From NCBI GenBank assembly GCA_036245805.1, contig BTRK01000001.1:1860001-1924000 (forward strand): DNA of 64,000 nucleotides, in the 5' to 3' direction. The position numbers and the translations under genes are program-made. This DNA comes from Pristionchus mayeri (lineage: Eukaryota > Nematoda > Chromadorea > Rhabditida > Neodiplogasteridae). The number at the start of each line of letters is the position of its first letter. Positions within the stretch are counted from its first letter, which is position 1. A model generated the notes under the pieces. The model searched no databases. It was not told the origin of the DNA and saw only the letters and a program-made list of their open reading frames with translations. Below, in pieces: positions 10,001 to 20,364 of the stretch.

Positions 10001-13000
10001 GGCCGCAGCTGACTAATTGCGAATTTTGTGCAGAATTTTTTTGAGATATGCATCAATCTCTCGTCTACTCACTCCTGAAGGCGGCGGCGGATGCCTCGCT
10101 GCCAGGTGCGCCATTCGTCATCAGTCGATGGGAGAGCCTCCGGGGTTCCTGAAAATCTCAATTTTTCTATGCAAAATTAGTCATTCCGCACGCTTTGCGC
10201 CTAAACGCTACGGTACCAGACCAGCTATGGTACCAACTGATTACGGTACCAGACCGGTCACAGATGTTTAGATTCGTGAGAGGGGAGAGAGAAGGGGGGG
10301 AGACTCACTGGTCGACTCCAGGCGGCTGCTGTTCTTCGTTCTCTCCTCTCGACTCTATTCCTTCACTCTCATTCTCCTCCTTCTTCTCTTCTGAATCGGC
10401 CCGAGGCCCATTCAGTTCCACGCAGAATCGCCTGAAATGGGCGCTTTTCGCTGCAATTAGCTGATTATTTCTCGCGTTTAGCTCATTTCTGGTTGCTAAA
10501 AGTCGTGCATAAAATCGTCGGAGCCGCCACATGATCTCTCTGTCCGGTTTATAAAAGAGCAAAATGAAGAGCACAACCCTTGCAGTGCGGACGCATTGAC
10601 TACTTGCGAATTTTGTGTACAAATTTCTCGCTGATCCTCTTGCTGGGAGCGGGGATAGAGACTCACGGAATATTCACTCCCTTGGATTCTCCCCATCGCA
10701 GCTCCACACTCTCGCCCCATCCGGTCTCCAGGCTCCCTCCCCATCCGGTCTCCACGCTCTCGCCACTGGGCGCAGTCCTGTAAGCAGGGGATCTTGATAC
10801 CGTATCTAGACTGGTACCGTAACCGGTCTGGTACCATAATTGGTCTGGTACCGTAACCCGCTGGCCGTTCCTGATACCTCTAGGAATTGTTTTTTCTATA
10901 TTTATTGCGAAATTGTTCCAACTCTTACAGTGCGGCCGCGATGGCTTGCGCACAAAATTGCGCACAAAATTTTATCAATTTCCATTGCTCTACGCTACCA
11001 CTCACAGCTGCGAGTCCGCATGTCTCTGCGTGGTCGTCTCTCGCTTCTGGGCGGGTTTCTCGTCCCTCCTCACTCGCTTCCGCCCCGTCTCCCTCTCTTC
11101 ATCCTCACGTTCCTCCTCACTCCCACTGGACATCATATCGAGATGATTCCTGAGAGAGAGATTACGGTGGATATCGATTTCTTTCCTTTAATCCGTCCCC
11201 GAAGCATGGTGCATCCACCCGAGAGCTTGCTGTTTTATCGCGTCTATCTATTCGTTCGTAATCGCTATCCTCGCATACTTCTACATTGATATTGGGAAAC
11301 TGCAGTAGGACTAGCATAATCCCGGCGGAAGTCCTAGTGTGTGCGCTGAGAAGTGAGCATAACTCTTGCAGTGCGGTCGCAACGACTAATTTGTAATTTC
11401 ATGGAGTAGTAATGCACCGCTTCCTCTCCCTCTCTCCTCCCTCTCCATCGTCCCCTCCCCCTCCTCCTGCGGCGCCCCCGGCTGCTGCTGCTGAGGCTGC
11501 GCGGCCACCCATGGTCGAGGCTGCAGCAGCAGAGGTCGTGGCTGCTGTGTCGGTCGTGGTGGTGGTGCTTCTGCAAGAAGAATTAGTTGCTATCTACTAT
11601 CTAGGTGTCGCAAATCTTTCGTATTTGATGATTTTATGCTGGCAATCGCTCATCGGTTGGATGGCCTCGTAGAAGAGAATATTTTTTGTAATGTCTTTCA
11701 TACTATGAAATTCATAGTCCGTAAATTGGAGAGATGGACCGAATATGTATCCACTGTAGGCGGATACCGTATAATACCGTACCTGGATGAGGGCGGGGCA
11801 GTGCTGGTTGCTCCCTCCGTAGGGTTCGCTGTTCGAGTGACGGCGCGGGCAGCGACCCTCAAATCGATAGATTACTGTAGCCGTTCATGCAATCGATTGT
11901 GATCTACCAATACAGTATGCCTATTTGGGTTCTGGTACTTGTGGTACTGTGGTACTGGGTTCTGGCACATGTGGTACTGTGGTACTTGGTTCGGGTTCTG
12001 GGTTCTGGCACATGTGGTACTGTGGTACTTGGTTCTGGCACATGTGGTACTGTGGTACTGTGGTACTTGGTTCTGGCACATGTGGTACTGTGGTACTGTG
12101 GTACTTGGTTCGGGTACTGGGTTCCGGCACATGTGGTACTGTGGTACTTGGTTCGGGTACTGGGTTCCGGCACATGTGGTACTGTGGTACTTGGTTCGGG
12201 TACTGGGTTCCGGCACATGTGGTACTGTGGCACTGTGGTACTTGGTTCGGGTACTGGGTTCCTTCACATGTGGTACTGTTGTACTTGGTTCGGGTACTGG
12301 ATTCCGGCACATGTGGTACTGTTGTACTTGTGTACTTGGTTCGGGTACTGGGTGGTACTTGGGTACTTGGTTCTGGTACTGGGTTCTGGCGCATGTGGTA
12401 CTGTGGTACTTGAGTACTTGGTCCTGGTACTGGGTTCTGGCACATGTGGTACTGTGGTACTTGGGTACTTGGTCCTGGTACTGGGTTCTGGCACATGTGG
12501 TACTGTGGTACTTGGGTACTTGGTCCTGGTACTGGGTTCCGGCACATGTGGTACTGTGGTACTTGGGTACTGGGTTCTTTCACATGTGATACTTGGGTAC
12601 TTGGTCCTGGTACTGGGTTCTGGCACACTTGGATACTCACTGGAGGGTCGGAGAGCAGGCGAGCCTCGGACTCGATCCCATCTTGCTTCCTCTCTGCTTC
12701 CTCTCCTGCTCCTTCTCGGCGATGACCTTGGCCAGCGCGTGCTTGAGTGCGATCTTGGAGGGCCTGAAAACAGTTTAGATTTTAAATAAATCACTTTGCG
12801 ATGCCTTTTCTACTACAGTAATCTAGATTACGGTACTGCCATTTCTCACAATCATTTAATTCTCTCTCGCATTGACACAGTGAGTTCCTTTAGTTGTTTC
12901 CGGGTGTTCTCCCTGGGCAGATTCCGGTTGCACCAGTCTCTCTTACCGGTCGCGTGCTGCTGGCGTGGGGGCGGTCTCCTTGAGGGCGCCTCTCTTGGAG

Positions 13001-16000
13001 GTTTTCGACACGGCGGCGACCATGCCGATCTCGTGCCTGCAATTAGTAATGTTCACAGTGCGCACTAGTGCGGGGTACGGTACTGTGTCAGGTTACGGTA
13101 GCGACAAAATTATCGATTGATCTCGGATTGCTTACTTGGTGGGGTGGGCCTTGGCAGCCAGACGAATGGAGCGACGAGGCGCTGCTGCTGCCTGAATTGA
13201 GCACTCGTTAATCGATAATGAGAGTACATGTGTGTGGATACTGTAGGTCATCTCGTCCTAATTTATTCGTGTTTCTGTGGTCTTATGAGTAGCATGCGCT
13301 CACCTGGTCCTCGGGAGCACGAGCCGACGAGCGAGCAGGCTTCGCCCTGAAGAAGTACGGTAATATCAATGATTTAGGCACTAGGCTGGATGAGAAGTAT
13401 GACGTCATAGTCATAATCCGACATAGTGAATGTTCTATTTTCACATCTGGTCTTTTCTGGTTTCATCTGACGAACGGCGTTTGCAAGTTTCAGGTATAGA
13501 TAGTTTGTTGCTCGAATGCACAGGGTTGCTCTTCACTGTACAATGAGCCGGGGCAGATGATTTGCTCCTTCAGACAACCTCGGAAACTGTGCGTGCGCGC
13601 ATTGGCATGCTTGTGCGGGGGGGGGTGGGGGGTAATATCGGATAATTTCGTACTCTTCACATTTAGGATTCAGTTTAGTTGTATATCTGCGCTTGAAACC
13701 CCAGTAATGCTGCGAGAAATGCAATGCAATGCTAACCTGCCCGACACGGCCTTCTTGGGGGCCTTCTCCTTCCTCTCCTCTCTCTCTTTCTTCTCCTCTC
13801 GGCACGCCTTGGTCGGCTTCGCGTCCGGCTCCATCTGCTGCACTGCAGCGCTGCTTCTGCTGCTGCTGATGATGGTGGTGGTGAGGGAGCTGCAATAGTC
13901 GCGTTTCCCCCTGCCTATCTGTCACTTCTTCTGCTTTACGCTTTCTCTAGCCTCTCAGACAGTGCGAAGTGATGGATCGGGTAAATAATCGCATTGTAAT
14001 TGGCGAAAATGTTTCTGGAGTGGACTATATGTTTCGTCTGAATCATGAATCTATTGAGCAAGTGTGCACTAGAGAATGTGGCAATCGATCTAATCATCTA
14101 GATTCGGGATGGCTTCGGAAGAAATGAAATGTTTCTGCTGAAAATTCTCAGATAGTCGTTTGCGGCGCACTGTACTGGTTCAATATCTGACAGAATGAAG
14201 AGTGTGATTTCTTGCAGAGCGCCGCAACGACTAATTGTGAATTTTGTGTACATAATTTTTATTTAGAGAATCCTTTGAATCCAAGCCATGCCTAGTCCAG
14301 ATGATGTGGGAAATGCTCACCGAGTGTCCTCTTGCTCGCAGTAGCGAAGCTCGGCCTCCGTCGCCTTTCTGTAGTAATCATCAATCGATAAATGCAGTAG
14401 TGCGGGAGGGTATACTGTAGTACTGTATGGTACCGTATGCTACAGTAGCCCGGGTAGGTACGGTGGTTAGAAGGGGGAAGGGGTGATCTCATATTAGGCA
14501 GGTCTATCCATAATATGAATTGTACTGCCGGCTGACAAGACGTGAGATAACATGCAGTAGGGATAGTGTGCGAGTCGGTTAGTGGAAACGAGGAGTGAGA
14601 ATGGAACTAGAACGGATTCTGAATCCGACATGCCGCAGCTCCTGTTGTCTTGGAGAATGGTTAAACAGTTTAAGATAAACTCTGCGGATGTTCACCAAAA
14701 AAAATGTACGCTTCTGTAGAACTTTCACGTAAGCATTTTTGACACCTTGGGCGCCTGCTGTGAACACGCTGGGGATTGGTACTATGTTTGCTTTTCATCC
14801 GGTAGGATATTATCCGACGGTGATAATCTGACACCTAGTTCCGAGATATCATGCAGTAGTGAGAGTGTGAGACCATAGGTATCCAGAAATGGCGGCGAGG
14901 GGTGGAAGAAGTGGCGAGAAGTGGCGAGGGACGAGGAGCGGTGCGCAAGGCTTGTATAGGGGGTTCATGGAAAAATCGATTGGTAGGCCATGATAGGTCA
15001 AGACTAAGTACCGTACCCAATCGATAGTAAAGTACCAGCAGATACAGTATACCACTACCGTAACCCCAATTATCGCAAACTAACATTATTTTTAAAAAGT
15101 CCTTGTACCGTGCCCTATCGATTTTACAGTACCCAAGTAGCTACCGTAACCCAGTTCCTTGGGTCATATCCAGTTCGTTGGGTCAAACATTTTTCTATAA
15201 TTCCAAAATCGAGCAAAAACATATTTTAAATTGTCTTGCCGTATCTCTAATTTTCTGTAGAATCATTTTATGATCGATTTGGATTTTTTTTGAAAAAATG
15301 TTTGACCCAAGGAACTGGATCTGACCCACGGAACTGGGTTACGGTAGTTACTTGGGTACTGTACAATCGATTAGACACGTTACCAGGACTTTTTAAAAAT
15401 AAAATTAGTTTGCGATAATCGAGGGTTACGGTAGTTGTATACGGTATCTGGGGGTACTGTACTATTGATTGGGTATGGTACCTAGTCTTGACCTACCATT
15501 GACCTACCAAGCGATTTTTTGACCATGAATAGGGGTCATGGTCTGAAAACACCTCGCCGCCAGTGTTGGGCAACTATGACCGTATCTCTAATCATAGCGT
15601 AACCCTAATCTGAACTTTACATTTCAGGCAAGCCGTACACGCTGAGCATCGCCATTCCCGGCTCGTTCCTGCTCAACGCGCAGAGCGCCGAGCTGCGCAC
15701 GTACATGGCTGGCCAGGTTAGCGTTTATGTTTATTTTAAAATTATGGTAATGCGTTTTTTAAAATTAATTACTGTAGGGAAACCGTCTTAGTGGATTTTA
15801 ACGTGCGTTAGAATAATTGGATCCACCTGTCCTCACCTTGCTGAGACTCTAAGCATTTTTCTAAAAATACAAAATCGATCATAAAATGATTCTACGGTAA
15901 AGAGATATATGTTATGATACTTTACAACAATTTTATGCTCGATTTTGGAATTTTTTGAATTTTTTTTGGTAAAAATATGAATTGTAATGCCGGCTGACCA

Positions 16001-18672
16001 GACGTGAGATAGCATGCAGTAGGGAGAGTGTGCGAGACGGTTAGAGGAAACGAAGAGTCAGAGTGGTACAAGTAGGGACATTGAATCCGAGATGTCGCTG
16101 CTGCAGTAGTCCTGTGTCGAGTACCGTAATCCGAGTGCAGATATCGATTGATATCGATCTCCCCGTCGCCTACCGTAGTCCTAGCGCGAATATCGATCGA
16201 CTTTAATCGCAGTGTCGAGTACCGTAATCCGAGCGCAAATATCGATCTCCCAGTCGCCTACCGTAGTCCTAGCTCGAATATCGATCGACTTTAATCGCAT
16301 TGTCGAGTATCGTAATCCGAGCGCAGCTATCGATTGATATCGATCTCCCCGTCGCCTACCGTAGTCCTAGTGCGAATATCGATTGATTTCAATCGCAGTG
16401 TCGAGTACCGTATTCCGAGTGATGGTGTCGGCCTCCGTGTCGCTTACCGTAATCGGTATGCAGATATCGATTGACATCGATCTCTCTGTCGTCCATTGTC
16501 GATTGTGCGCAGGAAAGAGTTACTCCCCTTGCTCCCAACGCGAAAACATTGCATGGACAAATATTAGTCAAGGAACATATATGTGAAACACATAATATAT
16601 TAGATAAGTTGCTTTATTGCTCATTCTCATGCGTTGTGTAATGAATGGGCCAATGTGATCATGCGACAGAAAGTTGCTTTATTGATTGCTCGCACCCCTT
16701 TCGGAATGAAATGAACAACAATAGCAGGTGATCTTTGGTTTCTGGGAGAAATCGTCTGACTCGCTCTCGGTGGCACTAGGTCGGATGAGTACTATGACGT
16801 AATTTCGTCTTTGGTATATCAAAGACGGAATGACGTCATAGTTCTCATCCGACCTAGTGCGCTCTCGCTGGTCAAACAGAGCGAGAGAGTATGCGATAGT
16901 GAGAGAGTCAGACGATTGCTCTCGTTATTGGGGAGTACATGCGTTAGTCATTCAAAAGTGGAACTATCATACCTCCTCGGCGGTCCTCTGAGGACACGAG
17001 TGCCCTGGAAGGGCTTCTTCTCCTCTTCTCTCTTCACCTCGACCTCCTCCTTCTTCTCCTCCTCCTTGCCCTTGGACACGACGATGCGGCGGGCCGACAC
17101 ATCGAAGTTGTTGTCCTTGCGGACGCCGGGAGGCGCGCTGGCTGCGCGTCGGCCGGACTGCACACCCCTGCAATTTTTGTACATACAATTCGAAATTAGT
17201 CGCTGCGGCCGCACTGTAAGAGTTCTCTGGAGAGTTGATGTTTCTACCGTAATATCGATTGATCTACCGTACCGGTAGAGGGGGCGGGAGGTCGCGTGAG
17301 TGGAGGCCGCCAGAGCACCTCTGCCCTGGGGAGGGACAGAGGGTTCGGGTCCCTGGACGGCCCTCTTCTGCTCGCGAACTCCTCTGAAATTGGCATACTG
17401 TATGCCTACCGTATACCTCACGCACACCACGCATCTACCGTAACCGCACAATAGGGTTTCACGGTTTTTTGGGCATTTTTTCCATTTTTTTCGGTTCGGT
17501 TATAGGTGCTATCCATTTCTCAAGAGCTGAAGAAAAAAATTTTCAAAATTACCCTAGAAACGGAAACCCTAATGCACTGATTGCTCTGGGCTGTGCCGAT
17601 CCTAGTTCATGCCCGTAAACTTGCAGTTTCACTATCGTGATATCCTAGTGCCCGAAGCAAGACTGACCGAGCCGCCTCGGCGTAGGTACGCCCGTCCAGC
17701 GTCTGCTGCAGCTGCAGCTTCCTCGCGGTCGCCTGCTCGCGACCCTTCTGCAAAGTTAGGATGGCTTCGGGAGAAATTAAATTTTTGTACACAAATTTTG
17801 CAATTAGTCAATGCGGCCGCACTGCAAGAGTTCTGACGTCTGCTAATGTGGTGATGGTGGACTTGAGTGCGTCATTTCTAGTGCTCTTGTCACTTCACCT
17901 GGTGCTTTCATGCTTCATATGCATAATATCTATCATGTCAGAGGGGCGAGAGAATAGCGGAAGTGGAGAGAGGTTGCGGCACACAATCATTTGTGGTGTC
18001 TGGTCACCTGGTGCTTTCGTGTTCCTCGCGCACACTAACTACCACGAAAGGGAGGATGAGGGAGTATGATTATCGGAGAGAGTATGACAACAAATAAGTC
18101 TTTTTATGTATTGTTACCTGGTATTTTCGTGCTCCCCGCGCACACAATCCCCACGTCAGAACAAAAGGAGCAAAGAGTGTGGAAAGAGAGAGAGAGAAGG
18201 GGGGGGGGGGGGTGACTTACCCTGGCGGGCATGATGGCCGGGACGGGGGCGGGGCGCGCGATGGCCTGCAATCGATTGAATACGGTAGATCACACACGAT
18301 ACAGTAAGCCATTATCGATTGGCCGCTCGTTTTGTGCTGGCATGACGATGCACCCTAGAGCACGGTAGGACGGTAGGAGAACGGTACCTTGCGCTTTCCT
18401 CCCACCGCCGCCGCCTGACGACCTGCCGGCCTCTTCTTCCCTGCGTCGGCACTTCGGCCCTGCTGAAGCGGGCAGAGATTACGAAGTGGACAGGGAGTAT
18501 ACGATATCTATATGGTGATACTCTATCTCGAATGTGGTCAGAGACTAGTTTTTTGTCTGATTAGAGGGAAAGCGCTACTCACATCATTCTTGGTGGCCCC
18601 GAGGGACGCACCTCCTTCTTCAGTTCGCTTTGCGCGGGGGTTAAGTCCGCTCTGGGTGCTTCTCTGCTGCAT
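7093..18672 (-). CDS. Large multi-exon gene for a charged, Q/A/E/K-rich protein of unknown function
   Basis: I do not recognise this protein. About 28 small exons with good splice sites can be chained on the minus strand from an ATG at 18672 (MQQRSTQSGLNPRAKR), which follows a TTTCAG acceptor at 18709. Recognisable pieces, in order, are a basic Ala/Lys-rich N-terminal part (KKRPAGRQ, RRSIRLAAKAHPTK), an EEEKKEEVEVKREEEKK acidic/basic helix (about 17.05 kb), and a run with GESVETGW repeats. Next come a more folded-looking part (LRRIIIERGRRTAFVAPLVA, HYDDAWAREQPTAMRW, IAAVIADYLEQFAEFADEDD), DIDDLPREEEEEGKEKKGEE, and a Q-rich coiled coil (LLRQQLQQLQAAV, 7.77-7.99 kb). The last exon gives RSSERAASALKKAQQWLDLL with a stop at 7093 in one frame; another frame runs on to about 6968. 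One join (10311-10433 to 10073-10148) is out of frame in my model. It is probably a nuclear, largely disordered protein. The exon map is firmer than the exact ends. Confidence 0.6.
11923..12640. repeat. Minisatellite of GGTACTGTGGTACTTGG-type units in an intron
   Basis: Degenerate units of about 30, 43 and 51 bp are repeated over about 715 bp. A common 43-bp unit begins GGCACATGTGGTACTGTGG and ends GGTACTGGGTTCC. The plus strand is strongly G/T-rich. The array sits in the intron between the exons at about 12.64-12.76 and 11.41-11.58 kb of the large minus-strand gene. Unit lengths that are mostly multiples of three or share phase leave long open frames on both strands, but these are simple-repeat artefacts. 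Confidence 0.9.
13377..13428. mobile_element. MITE family 1, internally deleted (about 52 bp)
   Basis: The terminal GGCACTAGGCTGGATGAGAA and ATAATCCGACATAGTG ends are kept, together with one central ATGACGTCATAG. The GCCGCCTTTGATATATC centre is missing. It is a minimal derivative in an intron of the large minus-strand gene. Confidence 0.65.
14515..14840. repeat. Composite repeat: CCGGCTGACAAGACGTGAGA element plus MITE family 2 relic
   Basis: 14515-14610 (TGAATTGTACTGCCGGCTGA...) is repeated in direct orientation at about 15975-16075. Between 14690 and 14840 the words GTTCACCAAAAAAAATGTACGC, split as GTTCACC and TGTACGCTTCTGTAG, then AAGCATTTTTGACACC and GAACACGCTGG match the MITE family 2 copy at 42.87-43.01 kb. 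The region ends in a GATAATCTGACACCTAGTTCC terminal-like sequence. Confidence 0.5.
14960..15545. mobile_element. Foldback element, family A (about 580 bp)
   Basis: Long inverted arms: GGTAGGCCATGATAGGTCAA on the left pairs with TTGACCTACCATTGACCTACC on the right (its first 17 bases shown by TTGACCTACCATTGACC). Further in, CCCAGTTCCTTGGGTCA pairs with TGACCCACGGAACTGGG. The arms are full of TACCGTA, ATCGAT and GGTACT words. Homologous elements lie at 29.48-30.49 and 30.49-31.06 kb. No transposase is seen. It lies in an intron of the large minus-strand gene, next to the orphan SPOUT exon. Confidence 0.8.
15628..15716 (+). CDS. Orphan exon of a SPOUT1/C9orf114-type RNA methyltransferase
   Basis: After a TTTCAG acceptor the sequence encodes KPYTLSIAIPGSFLLNAQSA followed by ELRTYMAGQ, and a GGCCAG|GTTAGC donor follows. 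This is the well-conserved N-terminal core motif of the SPOUT1 (CENP-32) family, normally close to RPYTLSIAIPGSILDNAQSP. No other exon of that family was found on either strand of the window. The exon lies on the plus strand inside an intron of the large minus-strand gene. It could be a duplicated gene fragment, or a piece of a gene whose remaining exons are absent through misassembly or lie outside. Confidence 0.65.
16117..16505. repeat. Tandem repeat, about 98-bp unit, four copies
   Basis: Units start TCGAGTACCGTAATCCGAG at 16117, 16215, 16303 and 16401. The second copy has lost about ten bases of the GATTGATATCGAT block. Each unit contains a TACCGTAGTCCTAG block and two or three ATCGAT words. 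The fourth copy is diverged. It lies in an intron of the large minus-strand gene. Confidence 0.85.
16721..16925. mobile_element. MITE family 1 inside a longer CTGACTCGCTCTC hairpin
   Basis: The inner 16772-16860 is a good family 1 palindrome (GGCACTAGGTCGGATGAGTA to TCATCCGACCTAGTGC). It is flanked by a second, outer inverted repeat: ATCGTCTGACTCGCTCTC on the left and GAGAGAGTCAGACGAT on the right, with CTCTCGCTGGTC between. The same outer sequence recurs at about 23.23-23.32 and 23.92-24.0 kb. This gives a composite or nested element. Confidence 0.75.
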
Positions 18673-18708
18673 GACTGCTTGTCGAGGACGACGACCAAGT
18701 TGATGCTA

Positions 18709-20364
18709 CTGAAATGGCGGAAGTGATTAGAGCGCGCGACAGCAGGCGTATTTGAGATTCGAGCGATGGACATAACGCGACAGAGTTACCACGACACTTG
18801 GCGGTTGACGGCGACAAGCACGCGGGTAATTATTATAATTAAATTTGTTATAATTAGCCTAATTGAAGCGACAATTTACGAGGAAAGAACTCAAGTACGG
18901 TAGGATACGGTAGGGAGATAAGGCTAATTCGAGTGCAGGATTGGAGAATAAAGACGCGCGCGAGTTGGATGGGCTGGCAGCGATGATAAAAATGCTTGGC
19001 AGGAGGAAAAAATAACGCGTTAAGGGAATACTGCTCTCCGATGTCCGCACTGACTTCCCGCCGTGGGTGGTCGTCGATGTCAGCGGCGTCTCGCGAAGGC
19101 CATCGATTTTGGTGGGTGGTTACTACTAGTATGCCTATTTTGTTCATTTAGAAGCGCAAAACACCGTTTCTTAGTAGAGTTGTAACTGAAAAGCACTTAT
19201 CACTGTGAATTTGGTGAGTAATATTGATGGCAAATCGCTGCAATACGTTGGATGAGAACCATGACATCGTACCGCCTTTGATTTATCAAAGACGTCATAG
19301 TTCTCTTCCGACCTAGTATCAAAATCGACACACGCTCTTCTCGTTTCACGCTCTCTCTTTGGTTTCTCCCAACCAGTTCCTGTGGAACCCGCCAACAACT
19401 GGTCAGAGCACTGGCTAGCAACTGGTTATACTTATACTTACACTTTATTCATCAGCAGTATAGGAGAGGATAGGCCTTGAAGGCGACGAAGATGGAAGAT
19501 CAGGTGGTATTTTTTGCTCGGGCGAGCATGTGGGTGGGGATTTTGTGGCAGTCCGTGTTACAATCGTACGTTGGAAGAGTGGAGGACACAAGTGGGAGAG
19601 TTTTTAATGTGACGGCGGAGAGGGAGACGGGGCATGGTAACTATTTGGTTGGGGAAAGAATTCCAGAGCGTTAGTGAACTCTGAAGGTTAGCCTAAGCTC
19701 CGACCACTCCCACTAGTTAACAACTGATTAACAACATGTTAACCAGTTAGAAGGGCGGAGCTTAGGCTAACCAGTTGATAGCCAGTGCCCTGATCAGTTG
19801 TTGGCGGGTTCCCCAGTCACTGGTTGGAAGAAACCAGAGCTCGTACGGTCTGACCGGTGAGAGAGTGTGTGAAACGAGGAGAGCATGGGAAGAAATCATG
19901 CAACTATGGCAGATCCTCGAAAGAAACTGCTATCTTCACAACTAGTAATCGGGTTTTATATTTGTTTTTTTAAAGAAAAGAAACTTGGTTCTGAACAGTA
20001 CTCATCTCTGCACACATATGTGCAAAGATGATGAAATTTTTTTATTTGATTGTCGTTTCAGTGAGACCTCAAGTAGAGGAGAGCGACGAGCCGGCAAAGT
20101 CGTCGTCGACTGTCCAGAAGACGTGCACGGCCAAGCAGAGGAAGCCATCGACGAGAGAGGCGAGTGATTGAAGTGACAGAAGGGGCCCCTAACCGGCCAG
20201 AAATAGACTTCAAATGGAATTGTTGAAATAGAACCGGCTTTTCTACTGCGTTCTGTCACCCCTACTTGCCGATTTAGAATTATTCATCTAGCTCTTTCCC
20301 AATTCTATTCTTGTGCTGAAACTCAATATAGTGGGGAAGCTAGGATGGAATTGGTTGTCGATCG
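18709..20364. other. Stretch upstream of the large minus-strand gene; one weak exon-like end
   Basis: I see no firm gene. A TTTCAG acceptor at 20061 is followed by a short open segment ending in TGA at 20171 (KSSSTVQKTCTAKQRKPSTR in one frame, ending EASD) or at 20167 in another. This could be a lost last exon, but nothing upstream joins to it. 19.68-19.83 kb carries a degenerate inverted pair of AAGGTTAGCCTAAGCTCCG and CGGAGCTTAGGCTAACC. The rest is A/T-rich with scattered GAGAG words. Confidence 0.45.
19241..19318. mobile_element. MITE family 1, decayed
   Basis: It has CGTTGGATGAGAACCATGACATC on the left (first part CGTTGGATGAGAACC) and AGACGTCATAGTTCTC then TTCCGACCTAGT on the right, around CCTTTGATTTATCAAAG. 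The arms have diverged and the left terminal GGCACT is gone. Confidence 0.65.

Noticed and set aside
11887..12789. A 300-codon plus-strand frame and a 239-codon minus-strand frame
   Set aside because: Both lie in the GGTACTGTGGTACT minisatellite. The translations are simple repeats (GTCGTVVL, VPEPSTTVPQ) and the region is an intron of the large minus-strand gene.
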